DNA of 64,000 nucleotides, from positions 1 through 64,000 of the forward strand of contig NZ_RCCK01000016.1 of NCBI RefSeq assembly GCF_003664035.1, read 5' to 3'. Below, in pieces: positions 52,751 to 61,451 of this stretch. Positions within the stretch are counted from its first letter, which is position 1, and each line of letters starts with the position of its first letter. The DNA is from Pedobacter alluvionis (lineage in GTDB: Bacteria > Bacteroidota > Bacteroidia > Sphingobacteriales > Sphingobacteriaceae). The position numbers and the translations under genes are program-made. The notes beneath the pieces are model-generated. The model was not told where the DNA came from. It made no database searches and saw nothing but the letters and a program-made list of their open reading frames with translations.

Positions 52751-53086
52751 ATGTCATCCACCCGTTTAAGCAAGTTATTAGAATTTTTAGAAAGCGATCC
52801 TAACGATCCGTTTATACTATATGCCTTAGCCACAGAGTATAACGCTCAAAATGACAAAGAAAAAGCCTATTCTTTTTACCTTCAGTTAACCGATAAACAT
52901 CCTGATTATGTAGGCACTTACTATCATTTAGGTAAGTTATTGGAAAAAGATGACCAAAAAGAGAAAGCAATCGAAATTTATCAGAAGGGGATGCAAGTGG
53001 CCCGAAATAAAAGAGATATGCATGCTTTTTCAGAATTACAGGGTGCTTACAATACAGCCGCCGGATTAGATTATGAAGACGACTAG
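52751..53086 (+). CDS. Small tetratricopeptide-repeat protein
   Basis: The 111-residue protein consists of about two and a half TPR units: DPFILYALATEYNAQNDKEK, then AYSFYLQLTDKHPDYVGTYY and HLGKLLEKDDQKEKAIEIYQ. It is soluble and probably a scaffold or adaptor. The chrA gene follows after 36 bases on the same strand; a functional link is not evident. Confidence 0.85.
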   Translation: MSSTRLSKLLEFLESDPNDPFILYALATEYNAQNDKEKAYSFYLQLTDKHPDYVGTYYHLGKLLEKDDQKEKAIEIYQKGMQVARNKRDMHAFSELQGAYNTAAGLDYEDD

Positions 53087-53122
53087 TTCAGTTAACAGTT
53101 ATCAATTTTCAGTTTTGAACTA

Positions 53123-54340
53123 ATGCAAACAAAACCTATAGCTGCAAAAAAACAGTGGTTATTTATTAGGAACGTAATCTTTTTTACATTCACCTCTTTT
53201 GGCGGGGCGCAGGCGCACCTGGCTTTGCTGCTTAAATATTTTGTTCAGAGCACCAAATTTATTTCGGAAGAAGAGCTCCTGGAGTTAAATGCACTGGCAC
53301 AGGTACTCCCCGGACCAGCATCTACGCAAACCCTCGTTGGAATAGCCTGGAAGGTCGGAAAACTTAAACTGGCTATCATCACTTTCCTGATCTGGATATT
53401 GCCCACTGCGACCATCATGACTTTTGCAGCCATTAGTTATGCTTTGCTTGATCAAAAACAAAAGTTTAATGATATTCTGGAATACATCCAGCCAATTGCA
53501 CTGGGGATAGTAGCTTATGGCGCATGGAAACTGGGCAAAAAGGTTTTATCCTCTCAGGTTTCTATATTTCTGGCCATTGCTTCGGTTATTGCCACATTAG
53601 TTTTAAGAAACGCCTATGTATTTCCATTGTCAATATTGATAGGTGGAATGATTTCTTCCGCTATCGAAACACCAAAAGAGGAAACTGAGTTAAGGGTTAA
53701 ACTTTTTTCGAATATCAATCCCAAGAAACTAATCTACTTTTTAGGCGCTTTGCTTTTATTTGCGTTAGTAGGTGCAATTATAAACAGGACCTCGCCTTTT
53801 AGTTTACCAATTCGTTTGCTCGAAAACTTTTATCGTAACGGAATATTGGTTTTTGGAGGTGGACAGGTACTTGTGCCTTTAATGTTTACCGAGTTTGTAG
53901 AGATGAAACATTATTTGCCTTCATCTGGATTTTTATCGGGCTTTGCATTACAACAAGCTTTACCTGGTCCAACATTTTCTTTTACCAGTTACTTAGGTGC
54001 ATTAAGCATGAAGAATTTTGGATACGGATTATGGGGACAGATTTTAGGAGGATTAATTGGCGTGATCGGTATTAACTTACCTGGACTTATCCTTGTTTTA
54101 TTTATTGTACCCTTCTGGGATGATTTAAAAAAGATCTCGAGAATCCGTCATAGCCTTTCAGGAATTAATGCCGTTAGTGTTGGTTTTATTATTGCTGCTT
54201 TTGTGCTGCTGTTAATACCAATGGGTTTTAACTGGCTATTTTTAGGGATAATGGCCGCTACATTTCTGTTGCTTAATTTCACTAAGATAAGTCCGCCATT
54301 AATTGTACTGGCTGGAATCCTGGTTGGATATTTATTTTAA
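53123..54340 (+). CDS. chrA: Chromate transporter (CHR family)
   Basis: The 405-residue membrane protein has the two-domain CHR layout: first half FFTFTSFGGAQAHLALLLKY and NALAQVLPGPASTQTLVGIA; second half GILVFGGGQVLVPLMFTEFV and FLSGFALQQALPGPTFSFTS. The repeated LPGP motifs are family hallmarks. It exports chromate or acts on sulfate-like anions. It sits behind a small TPR gene; no chrB is seen. Confidence 0.92.
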   Translation: MQTKPIAAKKQWLFIRNVIFFTFTSFGGAQAHLALLLKYFVQSTKFISEEELLELNALAQVLPGPASTQTLVGIAWKVGKLKLAIITFLIWILPTATIMTFAAISYALLDQKQKFNDILEYIQPIALGIVAYGAWKLGKKVLSSQVSIFLAIASVIATLVLRNAYVFPLSILIGGMISSAIETPKEETELRVKLFSNINPKKLIYFLGALLLFALVGAIINRTSPFSLPIRLLENFYRNGILVFGGGQVLVPLMFTEFVEMKHYLPSSGFLSGFALQQALPGPTFSFTSYLGALSMKNFGYGLWGQILGGLIGVIGINLPGLILVLFIVPFWDDLKKISRIRHSLSGINAVSVGFIIAAFVLLLIPMGFNWLFLGIMAATFLLLNFTKISPPLIVLAGILVGYLF

Positions 54341-54650
54341 ATGCCATACTAATTAACAGATTGCGATTGGGCTTATAAAAAAAAGTTAGAACCTGGAAAG
54401 CAATTACAGTGCAACGTAGGTTAATGTATTCCCGCTATCACTGCTGCTCCGATGAAGAATCGGGAGCATTCGTTTTATCGGGTTTAGATTGGTTGGGCTT
54501 GGTGCTACGAGGTTAGTTTTTCGGGCCTGTGCCGATAGTTTGGTCTTTTATATTGAAGCTGAAATACTTGTTGTTATGCTTATGTAGTTTATTGCATAAA
54601 AACAATATGAATAACAGGGGAATTTAAATGAATTAATACATTTCGTTGGG

Positions 54651-54729
54651 TCGTCATTCCCAACTTGATTGGGAATCTTAATGCCATAAGCCTAAAGATT
54701 AAGATTCCCGCCTGCGCGGGAATGACGAT
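54651..54729. repeat. REP-like palindrome (GGGAATC type)
   Basis: The ends TCGTCATTCCC and GGGAATGACGA pair, and the inner GATTGGGAATCTTAA/TTAAGATTCCC pairs too. The outer CGTCATT/AATGACG arms are shared with the elements at 18696 and 34901. A 72-codon plus frame here is not a gene. From 54341 to 54650 I see no gene. Confidence 0.75.
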
Positions 54730-54830
54730 CAAATCTATTGAAGCCTTTCGCCCCAAGAGGAATAATTATTTCACAAAGATCAATATGTATGACATGAGAT
54801 TTTTGTGCATTTTAGCTCGTTTGAAATTTC

Positions 54831-56393
54831 CTAAAACGGTGGATCATCATCATTATAATCATCCATTTTTGAAGGACGGATAATGACGTTGCTTTGTTTC
54901 TCGAAATCCTGAGATGGGTACATTCCGGCAGACGGATCTGCAGCAAATGAATTTGGCGGAGCATTAAAATCATCTTCCAAATCCGTAAACTTCACAAATT
55001 TACCAATAAATTTAAGTGGTACAATTCCGGTTTCACCGTTACGGTGTTTTGCAATGATAACCTCACCAATACCTGCTTGCGACCTTCCTTGCTCATCTTC
55101 GGTAATACCGTAATATTCAGGGCGGTACAAGAATAATACCATATCCGCATCCTGCTCAATTGAACCCGACTCACGTAAATCGGATAACATTGGCCGTTTT
55201 CCTTGTAAACCTGGTCTGCTCTCTACCGCACGACTTAACTGTGATAGGGCCAGTACCGGTACATCTAGCTCTTTAGCAACCGATTTTAGCGCTCTCGAAA
55301 TACTACCAATTTCCTGCTCACGGTTACCACCGCCTTTTCCTTCGCCTTTACCATGCATTAACTGCAAGTAATCGACAATTACCAATTGGATATCGTATTG
55401 CGATTTTAATCTTCTGCATTTTGCCCTGAATTCAAAAATATTCAATGCCGGGGTATCATCAATTAACAGGGGAGCTTCGGTTAAGCGGCCAATTTTACTG
55501 TGCAGCTGTTGCCATTCCCATTCCTGTAAATTTCCTTTTCTGATTTTTTCCTGCTCAATTTCTGCTTCTCCTGAAATTAAACGATTCACCAGCTGAACCG
55601 ACGACATCTCTAGAGAGAATACTACAGTTGGTTTTGCGAAATCGACGGTGGCGTTTCTCGCACAGGTTAGTACGAAGGCCGTTTTCCCCATCGCCGGACG
55701 TGCAGCGATAATTACCAAATCCTGTTTTTGCCAGCCACCGGTAATTCTGTCTAAGCCGGTAAAACCCGTTGGCACACCAGTTAAACCATCGGTTTTGGTG
55801 CGGAGTTCCTCAAGTGTAGCTAACGATTGTTTAATGATATCGTCCATTTTCTGTGTATCTCTACGCAGGTTATTCTGGGCAATTTCGAAAAGTCCTTTTT
55901 CTGCCTGATCTAAGAGGTCGAAAATATCAGTCGTATCTTCGTATGCATTTGTAATGATTTCAGTTGAGATTCTGATCAGTTCACGCTGAATATATTTCTG
56001 AGAAATAATACGTGCGTGAAACTCGATATTCGCTGCTGAAGCAACTCTATTGGTTAAGTTGGTAATGTAGTAGGCGCCACCTACCATTTCTAAAGAGCCT
56101 AATGTTCGCAGTTCTGCCGTTACTGTTAAAATATCAACTGGTCGCGATTTCTGAAATAGAATATGAATCGCTTCAAAAATTTTCTGGTGGGCAATGTTAT
56201 AGAAAACCTCTGGTTTTAAAACATCAATTACAGCAGAAAGTGCATCTTTTTCGAGCATTAAAGCCCCAAGAACTGCTTCCTCAAGGTCTAACGCCTGAGG
56301 GGGGATTTTCCCCTGTGAACTTATGGTATTACTTAACCTGCTTTTTCTAGCAGTCATACTGTTCTTTCCGCCTTGTTCGTTATCGATACTCAT
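54831..56393 (-). CDS. dnaB: Replicative DNA helicase
   Basis: The 520-residue protein has the DnaB N-terminal domain (PPQALDLEEAVLGALMLEKD, then EVFYNIAHQKIFEAI), a linker, and a RecA-like helicase core with Walker A (IIAARPAMGKTAFVLTCA), Walker B (VIVDYLQLMHGKG), and the ALSQLSRAVESR arginine-rich and SGSIEQDADMVLFLYRPEYY motifs. It unwinds DNA at the fork as a hexamer. The start at 56391-56393 gives a 30-residue N-terminal extension before the domain. It is a single gene, divergent from rlmB. Confidence 0.97.
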   Translation of the reverse strand: MSIDNEQGGKNSMTARKSRLSNTISSQGKIPPQALDLEEAVLGALMLEKDALSAVIDVLKPEVFYNIAHQKIFEAIHILFQKSRPVDILTVTAELRTLGSLEMVGGAYYITNLTNRVASAANIEFHARIISQKYIQRELIRISTEIITNAYEDTTDIFDLLDQAEKGLFEIAQNNLRRDTQKMDDIIKQSLATLEELRTKTDGLTGVPTGFTGLDRITGGWQKQDLVIIAARPAMGKTAFVLTCARNATVDFAKPTVVFSLEMSSVQLVNRLISGEAEIEQEKIRKGNLQEWEWQQLHSKIGRLTEAPLLIDDTPALNIFEFRAKCRRLKSQYDIQLVIVDYLQLMHGKGEGKGGGNREQEIGSISRALKSVAKELDVPVLALSQLSRAVESRPGLQGKRPMLSDLRESGSIEQDADMVLFLYRPEYYGITEDEQGRSQAGIGEVIIAKHRNGETGIVPLKFIGKFVKFTDLEDDFNAPPNSFAADPSAGMYPSQDFEKQSNVIIRPSKMDDYNDDDPPF

Positions 56394-56568
56394 TCCACAA
56401 AAGTAATCAATTTTTGATGGTGTTGTTTGAATTAGTTACTAGCTCTTTGTTAACAAATTGAAGCATAATCAGATTGAATTTTATTGCATTTGTGATGTCA
56501 TAAAAATTTTTAAACAATTAAATGTTAATAAGGAACACATTGTTTAAGGCTAAAACATTTTATTTGAA

Positions 56569-56576
56569 TACTTTTG
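56569..56576 (+). promoter_or_regulatory. Putative -7 element of the rlmB promoter
   Basis: TACTTTTG matches the Bacteroidota TAnnTTTG consensus 17 bases before the rlmB ATG. The -33 element is not clear. Confidence 0.4.
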
Positions 56577-56593
56577 CCTAACAATTTCAAAAC

Positions 56594-57361
56594 ATGGATA
56601 ATTTTAGAAGACCGCAACGCGCAAAAGAGAATAATGAGTTTGTATTCGGCATCAGGGCCGTAATAGAAGCCGTTAAAGCAGGAAGAGACATTGAAACAAT
56701 TTATCAGCAACGCGGTTTGGGCGGGGAACTTTTTCTAGAATTAAAAGCCTTGTTAAAAGATACTTTGATTCCTTTAAATTCAGTTCCAATTGAGAAGCTG
56801 AATCGCATGTCGCAGAAAAACCATCAAGGTGTTATTGCTGTAATTTCTCCAATTACTTATCAAAATATTGAAGACATCATTCCAACCGTTTTCGAAAAAG
56901 GTGAAGTTCCATTAATTTTAGTTTTAGATAGCGTAACTGATGTCCGCAATATGGGTGCAATAGCACGTACGGCTGCTTGCGTAGGTGTTCACGCCATAAT
57001 TGTTCCATTAAAAAATGCGGCACAAATTAATGCCGATGCTATTAAAACCTCTGCAGGTGCATTATTCAGCATTCCGATTTGTCGCCATGCTAACCTGCAC
57101 AAAACCTGCTTGTTTTTACAAGAAAGTGGTCTGCAGATAGTAGCCTGCACCGAAAAAACTAGCTATTTTATTTACGCACCGGATTATACCATGCCTACAG
57201 CAATTGTAATGGGCTCTGAAGATGAAGGAATTTCTAATGATCTTTTAAGGGTGGCTGATCATTTAGCTAAAATACCAATGGCGGGAAAAATCGAATCGCT
57301 AAACGTTTCAGTAGCTGCAGGGGTAATTTTATATGAAGCTGTTAGACAGAGAACTGTTTAA
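56594..57361 (+). CDS. rlmB: 23S rRNA (guanosine-2'-O)-methyltransferase RlmB
   Basis: The 255-residue SPOUT enzyme has an N-terminal substrate-binding domain (FVFGIRAVIEAVKAGRDIET) and the three SPOUT motifs: LVLDSVTDVRNMGAIARTAA, AIVMGSEDEGISNDLL, and ESLNVSVAAGVILYEAVRQR. It methylates G2251 of 23S rRNA in E. coli; other TrmH-type enzymes share the fold, but the length and the domain order favour RlmB. It has its own terminator. Confidence 0.92.
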   Translation: MDNFRRPQRAKENNEFVFGIRAVIEAVKAGRDIETIYQQRGLGGELFLELKALLKDTLIPLNSVPIEKLNRMSQKNHQGVIAVISPITYQNIEDIIPTVFEKGEVPLILVLDSVTDVRNMGAIARTAACVGVHAIIVPLKNAAQINADAIKTSAGALFSIPICRHANLHKTCLFLQESGLQIVACTEKTSYFIYAPDYTMPTAIVMGSEDEGISNDLLRVADHLAKIPMAGKIESLNVSVAAGVILYEAVRQRTV

Positions 57362-57393
57362 GGGATTGGTGCAATTAATAACTTAGAAAGATA

Positions 57394-57462
57394 GGCTGTA
57401 TCATGGATATAGAATGGTTAACGTGAAAAATTCTAAGTGAATCTATAATACAGCCCTTTTTT
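57394..57462 (+). terminator. Terminator after rlmB
   Basis: GGCTGTAT and ATACAGCC flank a 40-base interior with further pairing (TATAGA/TCTATA), followed by CTTTTTTG. Confidence 0.65.
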
Positions 57463-57494
57463 GTTTTATAACAATTTTCAAATTGTTATAAGTG

Positions 57495-58709
57495 CTAGCT
57501 TTTTTTCGATCTGATCGTAACGGTAAAGGCACTGCCTGTGCCAGGGGTAGACCGGACGCTGATTTGTCCACCAAGTTTCTCGACTAAAAGTTTTACCGTC
57601 GCAAGGCCAATTCCTGTTCCGCTCTGGGCGAAGCGGTCAGCGGTATTTAGGGTAACATTTCTTTGAAAGATACGTTCCAGTTCTTCTTTTCTGATGCCCA
57701 TCCCGTTATCGCAAACGGTAATGTTGGCTAGGTCGTCTTTAATTACACAACTGATTTGGATCAGGCAAGTCTGTTTGTCGTTATACCTTACTGAGTTGGT
57801 TAATAGGTTGATCATGATCTGCTGGAGCGCGATTGCTGAAGTGCTGATCTCTATCTTTGCTTCCGGGAAGCTGATTTGTACATTTTCGGGAATGCTGAGC
57901 ATAGATACCGTTTTACGAAGGAAGCCACTAAGTTCGATGGGTTCGTGTTGCGCCGTCAGAATTTCTGGTCTGATAGAATAGTCGAGCATATCGTTAATCA
58001 GTTTCGCGAGGGCTTTTGCACCATTTAGGCTGGTCGATGCCAACCTTTGCCCCTTTTGGTCACCACTATGCTCCAGGTGACGAGTCAAAAGCTCTGCACT
58101 CATAGAAATGGTACTTAATGGGTTTTTGATGTCGTGGGCAGCAGCTGTAGCAAACTGTTGCATAAATTGATTGGTCTCAGTAAGATGTCTGTTCGCCTCG
58201 CTGAGCAGTAGCAGTTTCTTTCTCAGCTCCATGTGGGCAATTACCTGTTTACCCAGTACCTTCAGCGACCATAGCTGCTGTTCATCTAGTGTTCGTGGTA
58301 CAGTATCGATCACGCATAGCGAACCTAGTTGCATCCCTTCCGGGGTCTGCAGAGAAATCCCAGCATAGAAGGCAATATTGGGGTCATCTGTAACAAGCGG
58401 GTTTTCGGCAAATCGCCGGTCTTCCTTTGCGTTGCTCACTATCAGTATTCCAGATGGATCAGTAATGGTATGTGCGCAAAAAGCATGTTCTCTGGGGGTT
58501 TGCTGAACATCAATGCCCAGCTTACTTTTAAACCATTGGCGCGAGCTGTCTACCAAGGTAATCAGTGCGATGGGTGTTCCACAAATCTGGGAAGCCATTT
58601 TGGTGAGCTCATCGAAATCCTCTTCAGGCAGGCTATCCATAATCTGGTAGGAATCTAAGGCTTGCAGACGCTGTTTTTCGTAATCGGGGAGGTTTGGTGT
58701 ATTGTTCAA
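57495..58709 (-). CDS. GAF-domain sensor histidine kinase (soluble)
   Basis: The 404-residue kinase has a GAF domain (about 20-160; FDELTKMASQICGTPIALIT, then SRQWFKSKLG and AHTITDPSGILIVSNAKEDR), a phosphoacceptor His192 in ATAAAHDIKNPLSTISMSAE, and an ATPase domain with the N box INLLTNSVRYNDK, G1 DNGMGIRKEELERIFQ, and G2 SGTGIGLATVKLLVEKLGG. It has no membrane segment. It is the downstream gene of a pair with the DACNV protein (36 bases apart), and the pair is visibly GC-richer than its neighbours. No response regulator is beside it. Confidence 0.88.
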   Translation of the reverse strand: MNNTPNLPDYEKQRLQALDSYQIMDSLPEEDFDELTKMASQICGTPIALITLVDSSRQWFKSKLGIDVQQTPREHAFCAHTITDPSGILIVSNAKEDRRFAENPLVTDDPNIAFYAGISLQTPEGMQLGSLCVIDTVPRTLDEQQLWSLKVLGKQVIAHMELRKKLLLLSEANRHLTETNQFMQQFATAAAHDIKNPLSTISMSAELLTRHLEHSGDQKGQRLASTSLNGAKALAKLINDMLDYSIRPEILTAQHEPIELSGFLRKTVSMLSIPENVQISFPEAKIEISTSAIALQQIMINLLTNSVRYNDKQTCLIQISCVIKDDLANITVCDNGMGIRKEELERIFQRNVTLNTADRFAQSGTGIGLATVKLLVEKLGGQISVRSTPGTGSAFTVTIRSKKS

Positions 58710-58745
58710 ATCTTGGTAAATGTAGCGTTAAATTTTTCTTTATGG

Positions 58746-60080
58746 TCAGTTCCTGGTTGCCTTGAGCTTTCCGCTCTTTTGGTACTGCTGGGTTTTGATG
58801 TTTTCCCACATGATCAGCTTGTCCTCGATTCTGGAAAATACGCGGATATCCCCATCCTGGGAAATGACTATACCAAGGCTGCCGGGATGCGACCAGCAGT
58901 GGGCGATCATTGAGCGGTGCCGGGTACCAAAATGTTTGGGATCTATGGGGATCAATGATTTAGGGGTTGCGGTGGCCGTAGAAGATATATAGATCTTCCC
59001 TGGCATCTTTTTCGATCGGATTACCCCACCAAAGCCGCGCGCCACCATGTCCTGTCCAAATAAAACTACGCCGTCTACGCAGCTTTGCGAAGCGATGAAG
59101 CTCACTGAGCCCTTAATCTCGTTTGCCACTTCTGTTTTTGCAAGTAGGGCGAGTGTTTCCTGCTGGTAGAGCGATCTGGTAACCGTTTGCTTGCCTGAAG
59201 CCAGCCGCTGGTCGATCATATGTTCCGTCACATAACTGTTTATGGTCTGTTTAAGGTAACCGCTGATGGCAAGTAGCAATCTTTTATAGTTCAGTGCATA
59301 TTTAATGTCGACGGCGCTACTATCTTCGGAGATCAGCACCGCTCCGCCATGATGGTAGTTTTGAATTTTGAGCAGCAATCTGGAAAGTGTCTGGGTCCAG
59401 ATACTGTCTACAAATTCTTCCCAGTCTGCAAAATCTTCCCCCGGGTGTGAGGCAAACAGGAAGGCCTTGATCTCGGCCCTTATTGCGCCGGCATTTTTCC
59501 TGATGATCTTGGATACTGGTCCAATGGTGAATACATCCAGGTACCGGGTCACCAGTACATTTTGTTTTAAGGTAGCCAGGAGTTCGTAGTCGAACATGAC
59601 CTTAAGCGTGGCAATATCATCTATAAATACCTGGAACAGCCCGGGCTGCTCTGATCCCGATTCGGATTCGTAGTTCAGAAAGCTCTGGTAGTGCATCGCC
59701 TGGTCGATCATTCCCCAGATAAAAAGTTTTCCATCCTGATCATAATAGACTGCCAGCGAAGTTCCAGACGGGTCGGCTGCCTTAGACAGCTTGGTCAGTG
59801 ACCTGATGTCGAGAGGAATGTGCTGGGCGAATTCTACACAGCTCCATCTTTCTGAAACGATCTGCCGTGGTGGATTGGGATCAGGATTTGCAGGATCGAT
59901 CAGCGTAACGGCCACCTTTGTCAGCTCGCCCTCTTCGGTTCTCATCGAGGTGTAGAAAAGGCACTCGAAAAGTTCTTCAAGAACAATTAATGGGGGAGTT
60001 GCCAGCGCCAATCTGCTATGCTTCAGCTTGGCATGGATGTGCGCTGCAAGGTCCGTTGTTTTTGATTTTTCCTCAATCAT
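58746..60080 (-). CDS. DACNV-domain protein (diadenylate-cyclase-like fold)
   Basis: The 444-residue protein resembles proteins with the 'probable sensor domain DACNV'. The C-terminal region (about 325-425) matches the diadenylate cyclase (DisA N) fold: SCVDGVVLFGQDM in place of the catalytic DGA motif, and HFGTRHRSMIAHCWSHPGSL then GIVISQDGDIRVFS with the RHR motif. The N-terminal 300 residues have no recognised motif. Whether it makes c-di-AMP is doubtful (DGA is DGV), so it may be a nucleotide sensor. It sits upstream of the GAF kinase on the same strand. The ATG at 60078-60080 is the only good start. Confidence 0.75.
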   Translation of the reverse strand: MIEEKSKTTDLAAHIHAKLKHSRLALATPPLIVLEELFECLFYTSMRTEEGELTKVAVTLIDPANPDPNPPRQIVSERWSCVEFAQHIPLDIRSLTKLSKAADPSGTSLAVYYDQDGKLFIWGMIDQAMHYQSFLNYESESGSEQPGLFQVFIDDIATLKVMFDYELLATLKQNVLVTRYLDVFTIGPVSKIIRKNAGAIRAEIKAFLFASHPGEDFADWEEFVDSIWTQTLSRLLLKIQNYHHGGAVLISEDSSAVDIKYALNYKRLLLAISGYLKQTINSYVTEHMIDQRLASGKQTVTRSLYQQETLALLAKTEVANEIKGSVSFIASQSCVDGVVLFGQDMVARGFGGVIRSKKMPGKIYISSTATATPKSLIPIDPKHFGTRHRSMIAHCWSHPGSLGIVISQDGDIRVFSRIEDKLIMWENIKTQQYQKSGKLKATRN

Positions 60081-60156
60081 TGCTAGATCGCACTTGTTAT
60101 TTTGGTTTTATATACGGTTTATAACAACATATGGATGTATTGTGTTTTTAAAAAAA

Positions 60157-60660
60157 ATAATTAACCACATATAGGAAGGATGCACACAGATATGAAAATC
60201 CGTGTTTATCTGTGTTCTTCTTTGGTTAAACTCTTAACTTAGTGGTATTGGGGAGTAGGGATTGGCTCAATATGATTAAGTAAAGCCATTCGACCAGCAA
60301 AAATAATTAACCACAGATGGGAAGGATGCACACAGATATGAAAATCGGTGTCTATCTGTGCTCACCTTTGGTTAAACTCTTAACTTAATGGTATAGGGAT
60401 TATGGATTGGCCCAATGTGATTAAGTAAAGCCATTCGACCAGCAAAATAATTAACCACAGATGCACACAGATATGAAAATCAGTGTCTATCTGTGCTCAC
60501 CTTTGGTTAAACTCTTAACTTAATGGTATTGGGATTATGGATTGGCCCAATGTGATTAAGTAAAGCCATTCGACCAGCAAAAATAATTAACCACAGATAG
60601 GAAGGATGCACACAGATATTAAAATCCGTGTTTATCTGTGCTCATCTGTGGTTAAAAGCT
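60157..60660. repeat. Four-copy tandem repeat of a palindromic unit (~140 bp)
   Basis: Four units begin with AATAATTAACCACA (TTAACC at 60161, 60308, 60451 and 60587; spacings 147, 143 and 136). Each contains a palindrome TTAACCACAGAT...ATCTGTGGTTAA with inner arms around TGCACACAGATATGAAAATC, then a linker with CTCTTAACTTAATGGTAT and GTAAAGCCATTCGACCAGCA. Unit 3 lacks about 12 bases. The fourth unit has the fullest palindrome and a diverged linker. It fills most of the 700-base gap between the DACNV gene and the sigma factor gene; no gene is seen in it. Confidence 0.9.
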
Positions 60661-60784
60661 CTTAACTTAATGACATTAGGGATTGGCATTGCATTACTGA
60701 GCATTCTGAAATAGAAAGCTTAATATATAGTTAACATGGAGGCTGTATTTTTGGACAAAATATTTTTGGTCAATCTAATTCTTC

Positions 60785-61372
60785 ATGGTAAAGCATCAAT
60801 TTCAAAACGATCCGTTGCATAACAGGGACGTTTTCGATCAGATTTACAAGGAGTACCATAAGGCTGTATATGCCAATATTTTTAAGCTGATCAAGGATCC
60901 TTCTATCGCCGAGGATATTCTACAGGATGTATTTTTTGCACTTTGGGAAAATAAGGCTAAACTAGATCCTGAACAACCGGTATCGGCATGGTTATTTGTA
61001 GTGAGTTACAACAGATCAATATCTTACCTCAGAAAGAAAATAAAACAAAATATCAGCTATGTAGATAGTTATGATCCTTTTCATACTGTTGCAGAAGAAA
61101 TATTTCCTGATCAATACCTGATCGAAGAAGAACTTAGCATGCTTGAGGAAGCTATAAATGCACTCTCACCCCAAAAACAAAAGGTATTCAGGCTATGCCG
61201 GTTTGAAGGAAAATCGCAAAAAGAAACTGCACAGCTCCTGGGATTATCTACTGAATCGGTAAAAGACTACCTCAAACAATCCAAATACTTCATCAGGGAA
61301 TATATGCTTTCCAGAAATCCAACTGGCGGAATTATCAGTGTGTCGGTTTTGGTTATGTTAGTATATCTATAG
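60785..61372 (+). CDS. ECF-type RNA polymerase sigma factor
   Basis: The 195-residue sigma-70 factor has region 2 (FDQIYKEYHKAVYANIFKLI, then DPSIAEDILQDVFFALWENK) and region 4 (LSPQKQKVFRLCRFEGKSQK, then ETAQLLGLSTESVKDYLKQS). Its C-terminal hydrophobic tail (GGIISVSVLVMLVYL) is typical of the SusC/FecR-linked sigma factors of Bacteroidota. The FecR gene follows after 79 bases. It probably drives the receptor gene downstream when the receptor is occupied. Confidence 0.93.
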   Translation: MVKHQFQNDPLHNRDVFDQIYKEYHKAVYANIFKLIKDPSIAEDILQDVFFALWENKAKLDPEQPVSAWLFVVSYNRSISYLRKKIKQNISYVDSYDPFHTVAEEIFPDQYLIEEELSMLEEAINALSPQKQKVFRLCRFEGKSQKETAQLLGLSTESVKDYLKQSKYFIREYMLSRNPTGGIISVSVLVMLVYL

Positions 61373-61451
61373 TTTTCTTAATGGTAATTTAATGTTTTAA
61401 TAACATAGTTAGTCACCCCCATTTCATCCTCTTCAGCGTATTTACAGGCAG

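Noticed and set aside
60157..60660. CRISPR array
   Set aside because: The repeated units are 136-147 bases, nearly identical along their whole length and palindromic; there are no short repeats with unique spacers and no cas genes.
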